Positions 7,529 through 15,921 of a stretch of DNA of 38,005 nt are shown piece after piece. This DNA is from Oscillospiraceae bacterium (GTDB lineage Bacteria > Bacillota > Clostridia > Oscillospirales > CAG-272). Under the pieces are notes generated by a model, which was not told the DNA's origin, made no database searches, and saw only the letters and a list, made by a program, of their open reading frames with translations. Both the position numbers and the translations under genes were made by a program. The stretch is from positions 1 to 38,005 of the forward strand of contig SVSP01000026.1 in NCBI GenBank assembly GCA_015064255.1, given 5' to 3'. Every line of letters begins with the position of its first letter. The stretch's first letter is position 1.

Positions 7529-9775
7529 TCAGTTATCTTCTGCGGCGAAGGTGAGCGCGCTTGCAACAGGCTTTCCTCCTCTGCCGTAGAAGCATATAGT
7601 GTACGAGCCTCCCTCGGGAAGTATCATACCGTCATCGAGCGTAATTACCGCAGAAGAATTGTATGCAAGATTGCTCACGCCCACATCGGAATAAAAGACC
7701 TGTTTACCGTCTTTATCAAACACCGAAATTGCGACAGTTACGATAGCTTCTGCATTTTGTGACTGTCTTCTTACAACCACTTTATTCATTTCGGCACCAG
7801 CCTTATACTGATTGTAGAAGGTACTTCCGTCATCTGCTGTAAAGTGTACCTGCTCTACGCCGTAGGTCTCGCCTTCGGCACCGATAGAACGGACGAAATC
7901 AGCGAGCTGCTTCACCTCGTCATCGGTAAGATCGTCAGCGAAAAACCTTACGACCTCTTCAATAGTATTCAGAGAGCCGTCGTGCATATACGGTGCCGTT
8001 CTCCAGACCTCGTTGAGCGTAGGAACGTCATATATACCGCTGTCACCGTCAAAATGCTTACTTCCGACGTTATACAGCTTATTATTCGTATAAAGAGGTG
8101 CAGGATGGCAGGAAGCGCAGTTCTTTTCAAAGAGCGCCTTACCCGCACTTGCAGACTCGGTCAACGTACCGTCCTTATTCAAAGACGGAGAGGACTGAGG
8201 ATAGAGAGTCTTGAGATACTCGTCGATCATCGCAAGACTATCGGCACTGAGAGTATTGAACTGAATAAACTTCATACCTGCCGCGACGGCGACTTCTGCA
8301 CTCGGGCGGATACCCGTTGACATAACGGGAGGTGTTCTATGCGAATAAAGCATAGATCTTGCGCTCTTACCGCCGCCACCGATACCGTCATTCAGGTTAT
8401 CCCAGTTAAAGCCGTCTACCACAGCATCGGGATGACAGGAATTACAGGACTGCCATCTCTGGTAGCAGTTATTTGCATCAGACCAAAGTATCTGCCCCAT
8501 TCTTACGCGGCTTGCCTTCGGCTGATCAACAAAGCTGATCGTATTGGTTTTCAGATTTGAAAGATTAACGGCGGTAAGTGTACCGTCAAAATAGTTACCG
8601 CAGTAAAGCACGCCATTCTTCTCCGTAACAGCGCGGACACCGACGCCGACAGTAATTCTCTCTCTGTCACCGTTCAGAAAAGGCAGATAGTCTACGATAT
8701 CCGAAAGGTCGTCCACCAAAGCACCGGATTTATTATTACGGACATTATTTATCTTACTGTTCATACCGCTGATATCTACCACCATAATCTCGTTCAGTCC
8801 CGAAAGTGCCACGCAGAGTTTCTTTCCATCTGAAGAAACGGTAACACCCCAAGGATTTGCCGCACCCTCGTCAACCTCGTCGAGAAGCACGCTGCAAAGG
8901 ATCTCTTTCGTTGACACGTCGAGAATCGAGAAGCAGTTGGAGTTTATCCACGCTCTGTCAAGCTGAGTGGTCGGGTATGCGTATCTACCAACGATATGAG
9001 ATATATAAATTCTGTCACCTGCAGGATCAACGCAGATATCCTTTACCCCCGAGGAGCCGTTGACCATAGGTATGGTCTTGGTAACGGCATTTGTTTTCGA
9101 GGAAATTATATTGATATTTGCGCTCATAACATCTGTTCCCGAAGCTTCGTCGGGCAAGTGACAGGCAACGTAAACGTCTGTACCGACAGAAGCAGCCGCA
9201 ATAGGCTCTCTGCCGTCAATTTTAATATCAGAGTCAACCTTCATATCCGAAAGATCCACAACCGAAACAGTCGCAGAGAAACGGTTGACAACGTAGCCCT
9301 TACCCGAAACTACCGCAATATCGCTCGGGGTATGTCCGACCTCAGCAGAAGCTAAAACGTCAAGGTTTGCAGAGAGCTTCACAACTCTTCCGTCAAGCGC
9401 ACCCTCCAGAACGTACAGGTTATTTCCGTCACTTACAATGTTGTTGATCTGTCTTTCTGATGTGTATTTTTTCTGTACCTTTCCGTTTTGTGAGAGCTTA
9501 TAGACATTTTTGCCTGTTTCATCAGCCACATACAAGCTTTCACCCAGAGTCGTCACACCGCTGATCGACGTATAGGACGAGAGATCGCCCGTAACACCGT
9601 TTGAAACGGTCGCACCAATCTGCGTCCCGCTTACGTCAAGACGGGTATAACCGTCCGGAAGCAAGTTACTGTTTTTGCCGCGATTCCAAAGAGAAACGCC
9701 AATCATCACCAGAGAAATAGCAGCGATGATCGCAAAAACACAGAGCAGTACGCGCAATTTTTGACTTTTGATCAT
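7529..9775 (-). CDS. Membrane-anchored YncE-type propeller fused to a di-haem cytochrome c peroxidase/MauG-like domain
   Basis: A 748-residue protein held outside the cell by an uncleaved N-terminal helix (about 8-29; no lipobox). Residues about 45-420 form a seven-bladed YVTN/YncE-like propeller. The C-terminal half is of the bacterial di-haem peroxidase family: haem sites at Cys444/Cys447/His448 (CNSCH) and Cys553/Cys556/His557 (CASCH), followed by the hallmark APYMHDGSLNTIEEVV and a C-terminal helix. About 95 further residues (from about 655) look like a small beta domain. Family members reduce peroxides or oxidise protein or small-molecule substrates using two c-haems. The start is fixed by AGGAGGA 6 bp upstream. 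It lies 39 bp after ccsA and 15 bp before the HzsA-like gene, so it probably works with that protein. Electron donor and substrate are unknown. Confidence 0.87.
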   Translation of the reverse strand: MIKSQKLRVLLCVFAIIAAISLVMIGVSLWNRGKNSNLLPDGYTRLDVSGTQIGATVSNGVTGDLSSYTSISGVTTLGESLYVADETGKNVYKLSQNGKVQKKYTSERQINNIVSDGNNLYVLEGALDGRVVKLSANLDVLASAEVGHTPSDIAVVSGKGYVVNRFSATVSVVDLSDMKVDSDIKIDGREPIAAASVGTDVYVACHLPDEASGTDVMSANINIISSKTNAVTKTIPMVNGSSGVKDICVDPAGDRIYISHIVGRYAYPTTQLDRAWINSNCFSILDVSTKEILCSVLLDEVDEGAANPWGVTVSSDGKKLCVALSGLNEIMVVDISGMNSKINNVRNNKSGALVDDLSDIVDYLPFLNGDRERITVGVGVRAVTEKNGVLYCGNYFDGTLTAVNLSNLKTNTISFVDQPKASRVRMGQILWSDANNCYQRWQSCNSCHPDAVVDGFNWDNLNDGIGGGGKSARSMLYSHRTPPVMSTGIRPSAEVAVAAGMKFIQFNTLSADSLAMIDEYLKTLYPQSSPSLNKDGTLTESASAGKALFEKNCASCHPAPLYTNNKLYNVGSKHFDGDSGIYDVPTLNEVWRTAPYMHDGSLNTIEEVVRFFADDLTDDEVKQLADFVRSIGAEGETYGVEQVHFTADDGSTFYNQYKAGAEMNKVVVRRQSQNAEAIVTVAISVFDKDGKQVFYSDVGVSNLAYNSSAVITLDDGMILPEGGSYTICFYGRGGKPVASALTFAAEDN

Positions 9776-9814
9776 AGAAAATCCTCCTCATGTTAAATTT
9801 ACAGTTGTAAAATA

Positions 9815-10585
9815 TCAGTTGTAAGTATGCATTGAATTACCGCCGAACATTCCCACGAAGAATAGTGTTATAATCTCAAACACCACTGCGAGAAGCACGA
9901 ACCATTTGGCGTATTTTTTCAGCTTTTCGTGACGTCGGAAATGGAGATATACAGATAGTGCAAGTACGGTCACAAGCGACCACGATTCTTTATTATCCCA
10001 CGACCAATAGTTACCCCAGCACTCGTTTGCCCAAACGGCACCGAGGAACATTCCCATCACCATAAACGGAAAGCCCGTGCAGACCAGATTATACATTCCG
10101 TTCTCGTATTTTTTCTTTTCCCCGTCTGCGATAAAAAGAGAGATCACGCAAAGGATCGCGGCAAGTGCCACCAAAGTATATGAGATCATATACGAGAACA
10201 CGTGCGGAATAAAGAAAGGCGATTGAAGTGCCGGCGGAAAAGTCCATTCCGACGCTTGTACCATAAAAGAGACACCCGTCATTATGACAGCCTGACTTAT
10301 CATTATATATCGCTTCATCCACGCACCGTTATGCATATAACGGATATAGATATACACGATACCGTAGGTAACTCCGAGAAAGGTAAGCACCTGATACATA
10401 CTGACAAAAGGCATATATCCGTTAACGATCCAATTATTTGCAACTATGCCCGAATTAACGGAAATACCTATCATCCAAAGGACAAACGATACTCTGCTAT
10501 CCTTTTTCAGATACGAGGATGCAAATGCGGCATAATAAAAAACTGCCGCCGCAAGACAGAATATACGCAGAAGAGTTCCTGTCAT
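9815..10585 (-). CDS. ccsA: CcsA/ResC-like System II cytochrome c haem lyase subunit
   Basis: A 256-residue protein with about eight membrane helices. It holds the tryptophan-rich haem-handling motif WGNYWSWDNKESW (190-202; W-G-x-Y-W-x-W-D is the family hallmark, with Asn where Pro is usual). The two external histidines that ligate haem in this family are in place: His128 (PHVFSYM) before a helix and His253 (GGNSMHTYN) near the C-terminus. It transfers haem to CxxCH motifs on the outer face of the membrane together with the ResB-like protein. The start codon overlaps the resB stop (ATGA), giving tight coupling. It is encoded directly upstream of two dihaem proteins, its evident clients. Confidence 0.92.
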   Translation of the reverse strand: MTGTLLRIFCLAAAVFYYAAFASSYLKKDSRVSFVLWMIGISVNSGIVANNWIVNGYMPFVSMYQVLTFLGVTYGIVYIYIRYMHNGAWMKRYIMISQAVIMTGVSFMVQASEWTFPPALQSPFFIPHVFSYMISYTLVALAAILCVISLFIADGEKKKYENGMYNLVCTGFPFMVMGMFLGAVWANECWGNYWSWDNKESWSLVTVLALSVYLHFRRHEKLKKYAKWFVLLAVVFEIITLFFVGMFGGNSMHTYN

Positions 10586-11418
10586 CTTGTGACGCCTCCC
10601 TTCTTACTGCCCGTCACACTGCGGACAGTTTTGACTTTTCCTTTACGGGAAGATGTATCTTTTTCACGAGGTCTTATGAGGCACATCATAAACGTACCGA
10701 TAATAATAATTACGATGCCCAAAGTTGACAAAAATTCGGCGGGATCATTCTTGAATGTGATATGTACCTTTCCATAGCCGTAAACATCATCTATGCCAAC
10801 GTCCATTAAGTAAAGCTTCCAGCCGTTGATATGAAGGGTATTATTAACACTCAGAGATTTTGTTTCCACGGTACCGTCATCATACAGTATTTCAACTGTC
10901 GCCTCATAATGCTTGACGTTTTTTTGTTCTTCGTCGTAATATTCTGTAACAAAGTCGGTAATACGCAGATTAAATCCAAGATCCTGCGGTATTTTTTGAC
11001 CTGTCACCTCATCCGTTTCTCTTCCCGGAATCTGATTATAATACCCCTTAAGGCTTGCAATATCATCGCTTGTCAGACCTTTTTGAATCATCTGATATTC
11101 TATCAGCGGAGTGATAGAGCCGCCGTCGGGGACAGCAACCGTCACAGAATATCCGCCGACACTGTAAAGCAGACTGCCGACAAGGAACATAACGATACCT
11201 ATATGCGCAAGGTAAAAGCCGATGGAATAAAACCCCTTGCGGGGATTAAACGCCACCACCGCAACGGCGATCGCAAGACCCATAAGAAAGAGAATAACAA
11301 CGGTCGTCATACCTCCCCATAGGTTACCGCCCGCAGAAGCAATAACCGTCATAACAAGCAGTGCCGCCATAACGATACCAAGCACTGCGTAAAGAACATA
11401 TGAAAGCTGCTTATTCAT
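10582..11418 (-). CDS. resB: ResB-like System II cytochrome c biogenesis protein (short form)
   Basis: A 278-residue protein with membrane helices at about 7-28, 36-56 and 66-88, an external domain (about 90-228) and a last helix at about 230-248 followed by a basic tail. His72 lies inside the third helix (FYLAHIGIVMF), as in ResB. NNTLHINGWKLYLMD (192-206) matches the family pattern around the last external strands. It is shorter than Bacillus ResB. The ATG at 11418 with AAAGGA upstream is preferred to an upstream TTG at 11439. With CcsA it forms the haem export and attachment complex. No CcdA- or ResA-like thiol-reducing partner is encoded in the window. It lies 56 bp after the CPBP protease gene. 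Confidence 0.85.
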   Translation of the reverse strand: MNKQLSYVLYAVLGIVMAALLVMTVIASAGGNLWGGMTTVVILFLMGLAIAVAVVAFNPRKGFYSIGFYLAHIGIVMFLVGSLLYSVGGYSVTVAVPDGGSITPLIEYQMIQKGLTSDDIASLKGYYNQIPGRETDEVTGQKIPQDLGFNLRITDFVTEYYDEEQKNVKHYEATVEILYDDGTVETKSLSVNNTLHINGWKLYLMDVGIDDVYGYGKVHITFKNDPAEFLSTLGIVIIIIGTFMMCLIRPREKDTSSRKGKVKTVRSVTGSKKGGVTR

Positions 11419-11474
11419 ACAGTTTCCTTTCACTGACAAGGATTTATTTTTCGTTTTAGTACGTACGGATAAGG

Positions 11475-12161
11475 TCAGTTTGCATTACTCAGCAAAAACA
11501 TTCCGATAAGATTTATAGCGAAATTCGCGCACATATGCACAAACCACGACGTGTATATATTTTCACTTTTTTCGTTAAGATAGTTGAAAATACAGCCGCC
11601 TATAAAAAGACCGACAAGCATAAGCAAGAAAACGATCGGCGAGAACCAACCTACCGTCATACCGACGTGATAAAAGGTGAATACCGCCGAGCTGAATATG
11701 TACGCAAAAAGTCTTGAATATTCCCTTTTCAAAGTGATAAATGCAAATCCGCGGAAGAAAAACTCCTCAAGGAGCGAATTCACAAAAGATATGTATATGG
11801 ATACGTAAATAAAATTATCGGCGTTTACTCCCGCATCCGAGGTAAGCTTATCGGCGACCGAAGAAAAATCGTAGAAATTTCTGCAAACAAGATATGCTGC
11901 TATAATTACCGCAAACACACCTGCCGCAAGAAGAAGCGCACGCAAAAACATCTTTTTTTCGGGAATAAAAAGCTTTTTGAAGTTCCTTATTTCGCCTTTA
12001 TTGAAAGAAAAATACAGTATCGGCACTATCATAAAAAGAGCTATTTTTATAAGCGATTTTATGAAATACGGCGGCTTTATAAAAGCATCCACAATTCCCA
12101 TTACAAGTGCGCAGACGGACACCGCAAAAATGATATACAGTACTTTATATTGTTTTTTCAT
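11475..12161 (-). CDS. CPBP-family intramembrane metalloprotease (CAAX protease/bacteriocin-processing fold)
   Basis: A 228-residue polytopic membrane protein. The family motifs are EEFFFRG (Glu pair and Arg), FTFYHVG (zinc-type His) and SWFVHMCANFAINLIG (His and Asn in the last motif). Bacterial members mostly have unknown substrates; some process or give immunity to bacteriocins. It lies 21 bp after the MFS gene and 56 bp before resB on the same strand, so co-transcription with the cytochrome genes is plausible. The site before the ATG is weak (GGGTAG), and a functional link to cytochrome assembly is not shown. Confidence 0.85.
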   Translation of the reverse strand: MKKQYKVLYIIFAVSVCALVMGIVDAFIKPPYFIKSLIKIALFMIVPILYFSFNKGEIRNFKKLFIPEKKMFLRALLLAAGVFAVIIAAYLVCRNFYDFSSVADKLTSDAGVNADNFIYVSIYISFVNSLLEEFFFRGFAFITLKREYSRLFAYIFSSAVFTFYHVGMTVGWFSPIVFLLMLVGLFIGGCIFNYLNEKSENIYTSWFVHMCANFAINLIGMFLLSNAN

Positions 12162-12182
12162 ATTATAACTACCCGATATGTA

Positions 12183-13487
12183 CTACAAAGATTCTTTTTC
12201 CCGCTTTATTTTACTGATAACAAAGACAAGGTAAAGCTCGGTAACGATAACCATTATAAAGCCTATTGCCGAAACGACCTGCGGTGCATACACCTTCATT
12301 CCGAGGAAAACGTTTCCGCTTTCCTGAATGTAGTCTACAAGAAGGCTGACAACCGTTGTCGTAAGGAAGCCTATTATGCCCGCTATCGAATTCTGAAGCG
12401 CAAGTGCCGCGACTCTTTGGTTATGCGGAACGTAGTCGTAAACAAGGTTTACCGTACCGCTGTTTATTCCCGCCATCGCTACCGCGAAAAGTATGTAATA
12501 TATCGTAAACATAACGTATCCGTTTGACGGAACCGTAAAGATATTTATACCGAATGCCAGCGAGATAATGGCAAAGCATATTATAAGCATCGTCGCAAAC
12601 GATTTTCTGTCCGCAAATCTTCCGAGGGGTCTTGAGCAAAGCGCTCTTATTATACTGTATGCTATCGAGAGCACCGAATTAAAGAGCATAGTGAAACCGA
12701 GCACGTTATTTTTATACGCTCCGTAAAACGGTGTAGTAGCATAATGAGCTATATGCCAAAGTATCGAGAAAATTATGACTTTCAAGAGGTTCTTATTGCT
12801 GAAAAGCTCTTTAAGAGGAAGTTTTTTGCTTTTTTCCGTACTTTCGGTCTTCTCTTCCTCTATTTTCTTTTCCTTGGAAAAGACTAGAGTAAGAATATGA
12901 ACAACGCTGAGAACAAATACTGTAAACGCGCAGGCTATAAACGCTCCGTTAAGATTTCCCGCAAGCTCGAACATATCTATAAGCGCGCCCATAGCGAGTG
13001 TAAACACCATACCGCCTATAAGAGATATGATCTCTTTATTAGCCGTGAAAACTCCGCGTTTGGAATCGTCCACAAGTGACATAAACCAGTTCATTTTCGG
13101 TGAATGAACTATGTTTTTAATAAGATGCGCCAAAAGGAGAATCACAAGAAGGATCATACTTCTCGTTCCGTTTTCGACGGGAATAAACGGAGTCATATAC
13201 ACTACCATAAATGAAATATTGGTAATTATCGTTCCTGCGCACACTATACGCTTTACGGAATCTCTGCCCGTCAGAAAAATAGCAACTATCTGCATTCCGC
13301 ATCCGAGTGAAACAAACGCGCTGAGCACACCAATAAGGCTGTCGCTCATTCCTATTGCCGTCGTTATCTTAGCAAGATATGAGTCAGCGAACAAAATTGA
13401 AATAAAGTATTCGATCGCAGCCTCAATAATATACAAAACACGGCTTACGCGATAAGGGTCATTATCTTTAAAGATATTTTTTTGCAT
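12183..13487 (-). CDS. Major facilitator superfamily transporter
   Basis: A 434-residue protein with about 12 membrane helices and a charged central loop (about 208-232, rich in Lys and Glu) dividing the two halves. The second half carries an MFS-like loop motif (RPLGRFADRKS). GGAGGT stands 7 bp before the ATG, and TTGCAT-17-TATACT lies upstream. It is the first gene of the possible transcription unit leading through the protease into the cytochrome genes, but nothing in the sequence tells the substrate. An export role or haem/siderophore uptake cannot be distinguished. Confidence 0.8.
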   Translation of the reverse strand: MQKNIFKDNDPYRVSRVLYIIEAAIEYFISILFADSYLAKITTAIGMSDSLIGVLSAFVSLGCGMQIVAIFLTGRDSVKRIVCAGTIITNISFMVVYMTPFIPVENGTRSMILLVILLLAHLIKNIVHSPKMNWFMSLVDDSKRGVFTANKEIISLIGGMVFTLAMGALIDMFELAGNLNGAFIACAFTVFVLSVVHILTLVFSKEKKIEEEKTESTEKSKKLPLKELFSNKNLLKVIIFSILWHIAHYATTPFYGAYKNNVLGFTMLFNSVLSIAYSIIRALCSRPLGRFADRKSFATMLIICFAIISLAFGINIFTVPSNGYVMFTIYYILFAVAMAGINSGTVNLVYDYVPHNQRVAALALQNSIAGIIGFLTTTVVSLLVDYIQESGNVFLGMKVYAPQVVSAIGFIMVIVTELYLVFVISKIKREKESL

Positions 13488-13517
13488 TATAATACCTCCG
13501 CAAACAAAGCTTATTAA

Positions 13518-13546
13518 AGTATATCACAATGTAGTTTTTTATGCAA
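13518..13546 (-). promoter_or_regulatory. Promoter of the MFS gene, possibly of the whole cytochrome transcription unit
   Basis: On the minus strand, TTGCAT (13546-13541), a 17-bp spacer and TATACT (13523-13518) lie 30 bp before the ATG. No other convincing promoter was found between here and the cytochrome genes, including the 56-bp gap before resB. Confidence 0.7.
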
Positions 13547-13576
13547 GAGATTTAAAAGAAATATTTTCAAATATTG

Positions 13577-13605
13577 TTGACAAGCGCAAAAACTGTTGAT
13601 ATAAT
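13577..13605 (+). promoter_or_regulatory. Consensus sigma-A promoter of the phosphatase-ASCH gene
   Basis: TTGACA (13577-13582), a 17-bp spacer and TATAAT (13600-13605): a perfect match, back to back with the MFS promoter. Confidence 0.85.
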
Positions 13606-13638
13606 AAAACCAGCTTCGGTTAAAGGAGAAAGAGTGCA

Positions 13639-14715
13639 GTGAAGATTTTTGCGGTTTCGGATATACACGGACACTACACAGAGCTTAAAGACGCGCTTAT
13701 AAAAGCGGGATTTGACAGTACAAACGCCGACCATATGCTCGTTTGCTGCGGCGACTGCTTTGACCGCGGAAATGAAAACCGCGCGATTTTAGAGTACCTT
13801 TCTACCCTTCCGAGAAAAATACTTATCAAGGGCAATCACGAGGACATTCTTGAGCGTGTGATAGACCGCCGATATCTCAGTGACACCGATATTCACAACG
13901 GCACCGACGCTACTATTGAGGAGTTTTTCGGCAAGGAAAGCATCGACAGACACGGACGTATCGACCTTTCCGAAGGCAGTGAGCAGGTCGCGCTTCTGAA
14001 AGACTTCATAGGTTCAATGTACGATTTTTTCGAAACGGAAAATCACATTTTTACTCACGCGTGGCTTCCGATAATCGAAAAAGACGGCAAGGCTATTCTC
14101 CATCCCGATAAGGAGCACACGCCTAATTTTCTTTGGCAGGAGGCTCGCTTTACCGAATGGTTTACCGCTTACAGACTCGGACTTACGGTTGAAGGTAAAA
14201 CTATAGTATGCGGTCACAGGGCGTCTTACAACGCTTACAGAATAGACGAAAATCGTGATCCCGATGACTACACAATGTACCGTGCGCCCGGAATCGTAGC
14301 TCTCGATTCGGCAACTATCCGCACGAAAAACATAAATGTTTACATCACCGAAGACACTCTTCCCGTAAACACTTCGCACAATATGACGCTTACACACCGT
14401 TTCTTTGACAAGATAACCGAAGGCAAAAAGACTGTTGAAATGCGCCTCCTCGACGAAAAGCGAAGCAAAATAGCGATAGGAGATATTATAAATTTTTCCT
14501 GCGTGCAGTCTCCCGATGAAAGCGTTTCGGTGCGTGTTACCGGACTTCACAAATACAGCAGCTTCTCTACCCTTGCTTACGATTTCAGACCAAGCGAGCT
14601 CGGATATACGCTTGCTCACATAGAAGACCTTCCGTACGATATGGAGCTTATATATGATGAATCCAAGATAGAGGAATACGGTGCTCTTGCAATAAGAATA
14701 TCTCGAATTTTATAA
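13639..14715 (+). CDS. PPP-type metallophosphoesterase fused to an ASCH-like domain
   Basis: A 358-residue soluble protein. Residues about 1-235 carry all metal-binding blocks of PPP-family phosphatases: DIHGHY (8-13), GDCFDRG, GNHED, a His in THAWLP and a late GHR. This resembles ApaH/PrpA-type enzymes that act on phosphoproteins or dinucleoside polyphosphates. Residues about 248-358 form a second domain resembling ASCH/PUA-like folds (LTHRFFDKITEGKKTVEMRL, then KIAIGDIINF), a fold often linked to RNA or nucleotides. The GTG start at 13639 is set by AAGGAG 10 bp upstream, under a perfect promoter. A bidirectional terminator follows. The fused function is unknown; nucleotide or RNA-linked phosphate removal is an inference. 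Confidence 0.82.
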   Translation: MKIFAVSDIHGHYTELKDALIKAGFDSTNADHMLVCCGDCFDRGNENRAILEYLSTLPRKILIKGNHEDILERVIDRRYLSDTDIHNGTDATIEEFFGKESIDRHGRIDLSEGSEQVALLKDFIGSMYDFFETENHIFTHAWLPIIEKDGKAILHPDKEHTPNFLWQEARFTEWFTAYRLGLTVEGKTIVCGHRASYNAYRIDENRDPDDYTMYRAPGIVALDSATIRTKNINVYITEDTLPVNTSHNMTLTHRFFDKITEGKKTVEMRLLDEKRSKIAIGDIINFSCVQSPDESVSVRVTGLHKYSSFSTLAYDFRPSELGYTLAHIEDLPYDMELIYDESKIEEYGALAIRISRIL

Positions 14716-14722
14716 AAAACAC

Positions 14723-14755
14723 AAATCCCAAGCTGTTATTTTCAGCTTGGGATTT
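14723..14755. terminator. Bidirectional terminator
   Basis: A perfect 13-bp stem (14723-14735 with 14743-14755, 7-nt loop) lies between convergent genes ending at 14715 and 14758. T-rich tails follow in both directions (TCTTATTTCTTT on plus; a run of T and TATAAAA on minus). Confidence 0.85.
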
Positions 14756-14757
14756 TC

Positions 14758-15534
14758 TTATTTCTTTACAGTTCTTACCGAGGACGGAGTATATCCGTAT
14801 TCACAGTGGAATTTTTTAGAAAAATAATTCGAATCGTTGAATCCGCAGGCAAACGCCACCTCTGCGACAGACAAATTTTTATCGTTTTTCAGCATATATT
14901 CCGCTTTCTGAAGTCTGAGCATATTTACAAACTCGTTAAATCCGAGTCCCGTTTCTTTCTTGAATTTACGCGAGAGATGCTCTTCGCTCATATGGCAAAC
15001 CTCTGCCACCTCGTAAAGCTTTATATCGGTCGTGAAATTCTCTCTTACATATCCGAGTGCCTTTTCGACGTAAATACTTCCCGTCGTTATGTTTTGTCTG
15101 TTTTCGCTGTTTCGCACAAGCAGAAAAACAAGCTCTCCCGTGAGATATGCAAGCATATCCTTTGAAAAATCATCCGGGTCTTCGTATTCGTTTTCTATCC
15201 TGCCGAAAATCCTGTTAACTTCAATAAGAACAAGCGGATTTCTGTATATATATCCGAGTGAAACGACCTTTTCGTAAGCCGAGGCAGGTATGTATTTTTT
15301 TGAGCACTGAATCAGCTTTCTCTGATGCTTTTCATCGGGATATACGGTATTGTGTATTACTCCCTCGGGGATAAGTACTATATCGCCTTCTTTAACGTCA
15401 TAGCATTTATCGTCTATAAAATAGGTACAATTGCCTTTTTCGAGGTAATATATCTCAAAAACGCTATGATAATGCTTATCACAGCCGATTATTTTCTTTG
15501 CCGTATCAACGTTATAATAATATTCGCTTTCCAT
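14758..15534 (-). CDS. AraC-family transcriptional regulator with N-terminal cupin domain
   Basis: A 258-residue protein. Residues about 10-90 form a cupin-like sensing domain with the stretch GDIVLIPEGVIHNTVYP. Residues about 155-258 contain two helix-turn-helix units, with ACGFNDSNYFSKKFHCEYGYTPSSVR as the AraC signature at the end (about 227-252). Members usually bind a sugar or small ligand and activate nearby catabolic genes. No sugar gene is divergent from it: its left neighbour is convergent and its right neighbours are same-strand. A target among the rhamnose or GH32 genes is only possible. Its own promoter (TTGACT-17-TATTCT) is present. The ribosome site is weak, GAGGA 11 bp away. 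Confidence 0.88.
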   Translation of the reverse strand: MESEYYYNVDTAKKIIGCDKHYHSVFEIYYLEKGNCTYFIDDKCYDVKEGDIVLIPEGVIHNTVYPDEKHQRKLIQCSKKYIPASAYEKVVSLGYIYRNPLVLIEVNRIFGRIENEYEDPDDFSKDMLAYLTGELVFLLVRNSENRQNITTGSIYVEKALGYVRENFTTDIKLYEVAEVCHMSEEHLSRKFKKETGLGFNEFVNMLRLQKAEYMLKNDKNLSVAEVAFACGFNDSNYFSKKFHCEYGYTPSSVRTVKK

Positions 15535-15580
15535 ATCCGAAACCGTCCTCTTACCGAATTTTAAACAAGGAGCGATTTTA

Positions 15581-15609
15581 AGAATATCATATTAAATCAA
15601 AAAAGTCAA
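15581..15609 (-). promoter_or_regulatory. Promoter of the AraC-family gene (14758-15534)
   Basis: On the minus strand, TTGACT (15609-15604), a 17-bp spacer and TATTCT (15586-15581). Confidence 0.65.
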
Positions 15610-15626
15610 GATAGATCAGATAAAAA

Positions 15627-15666
15627 ACTGCCGCATCTCACGCTCCGGCGTGAAAAACACGGCAGT
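15627..15666 (-). terminator. Terminator of the XRE/SHOCT-like gene pair
   Basis: A two-part hairpin: outer stem ACTGCCG (15627-15633) with CGGCAGT (15660-15666), inner stem TCACGC (15638-15643) with GCGTGA (15648-15653). On the minus strand it is followed by TTTTTTATCT. It overlaps nothing coding and lies just after the stop at 15673. Confidence 0.75.
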
Positions 15667-15672
15667 ATTTTT

Positions 15673-15918
15673 TTATATTTTTACTTGAATGTAATCACCG
15701 TCCGAGGAATTTATCTCAACGAGATTCCAATCCTTGTGCCTACGTCTGTATTTATTTATTGCGTTCATCAGAAAACGCATATGCCGGAAAGGAATATATA
15801 CGCCTTTCTTTCTCAAAATGCGGCATACAAGCAAGGCACTCAGATTACCCGTAAGAAATCCTGTGGGAATACGAAGAACTATGTTCTTATGTCCGTCGTT
15901 TTTTACTACGATCCTCAT
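15673..15918 (-). CDS. Small stand-alone SHOCT-like domain protein paired with the XRE regulator
   Basis: An 81-residue basic protein starting 3 bp after the stop of the XRE gene, so translation is coupled; it has no clear ribosome site of its own. Its sequence follows the C-terminal half of that regulator: both begin with RIVV, continue with a Lys/Arg-rich strand and a conserved LP/IP turn, and end in LVE(I/V)xSxDGDxxxV. This resembles the SHOCT-like domain found with DUF2089/YvlB-type envelope-stress regulators. The role is probably to bind or compete with the regulator's C-terminal domain. That is inferred from the internal similarity; the protein itself is hypothetical. Confidence 0.65.
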   Translation of the reverse strand: MRIVVKNDGHKNIVLRIPTGFLTGNLSALLVCRILRKKGVYIPFRHMRFLMNAINKYRRRHKDWNLVEINSSDGDYIQVKI

Positions 15919-15921
15919 AGA

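Noticed and set aside
9802..9824. Direct repeat CAGTTGTAA, twice, 14 bp apart, at the end of ccsA.
   Set aside because: Very short and partly inside the coding sequence; likely chance.
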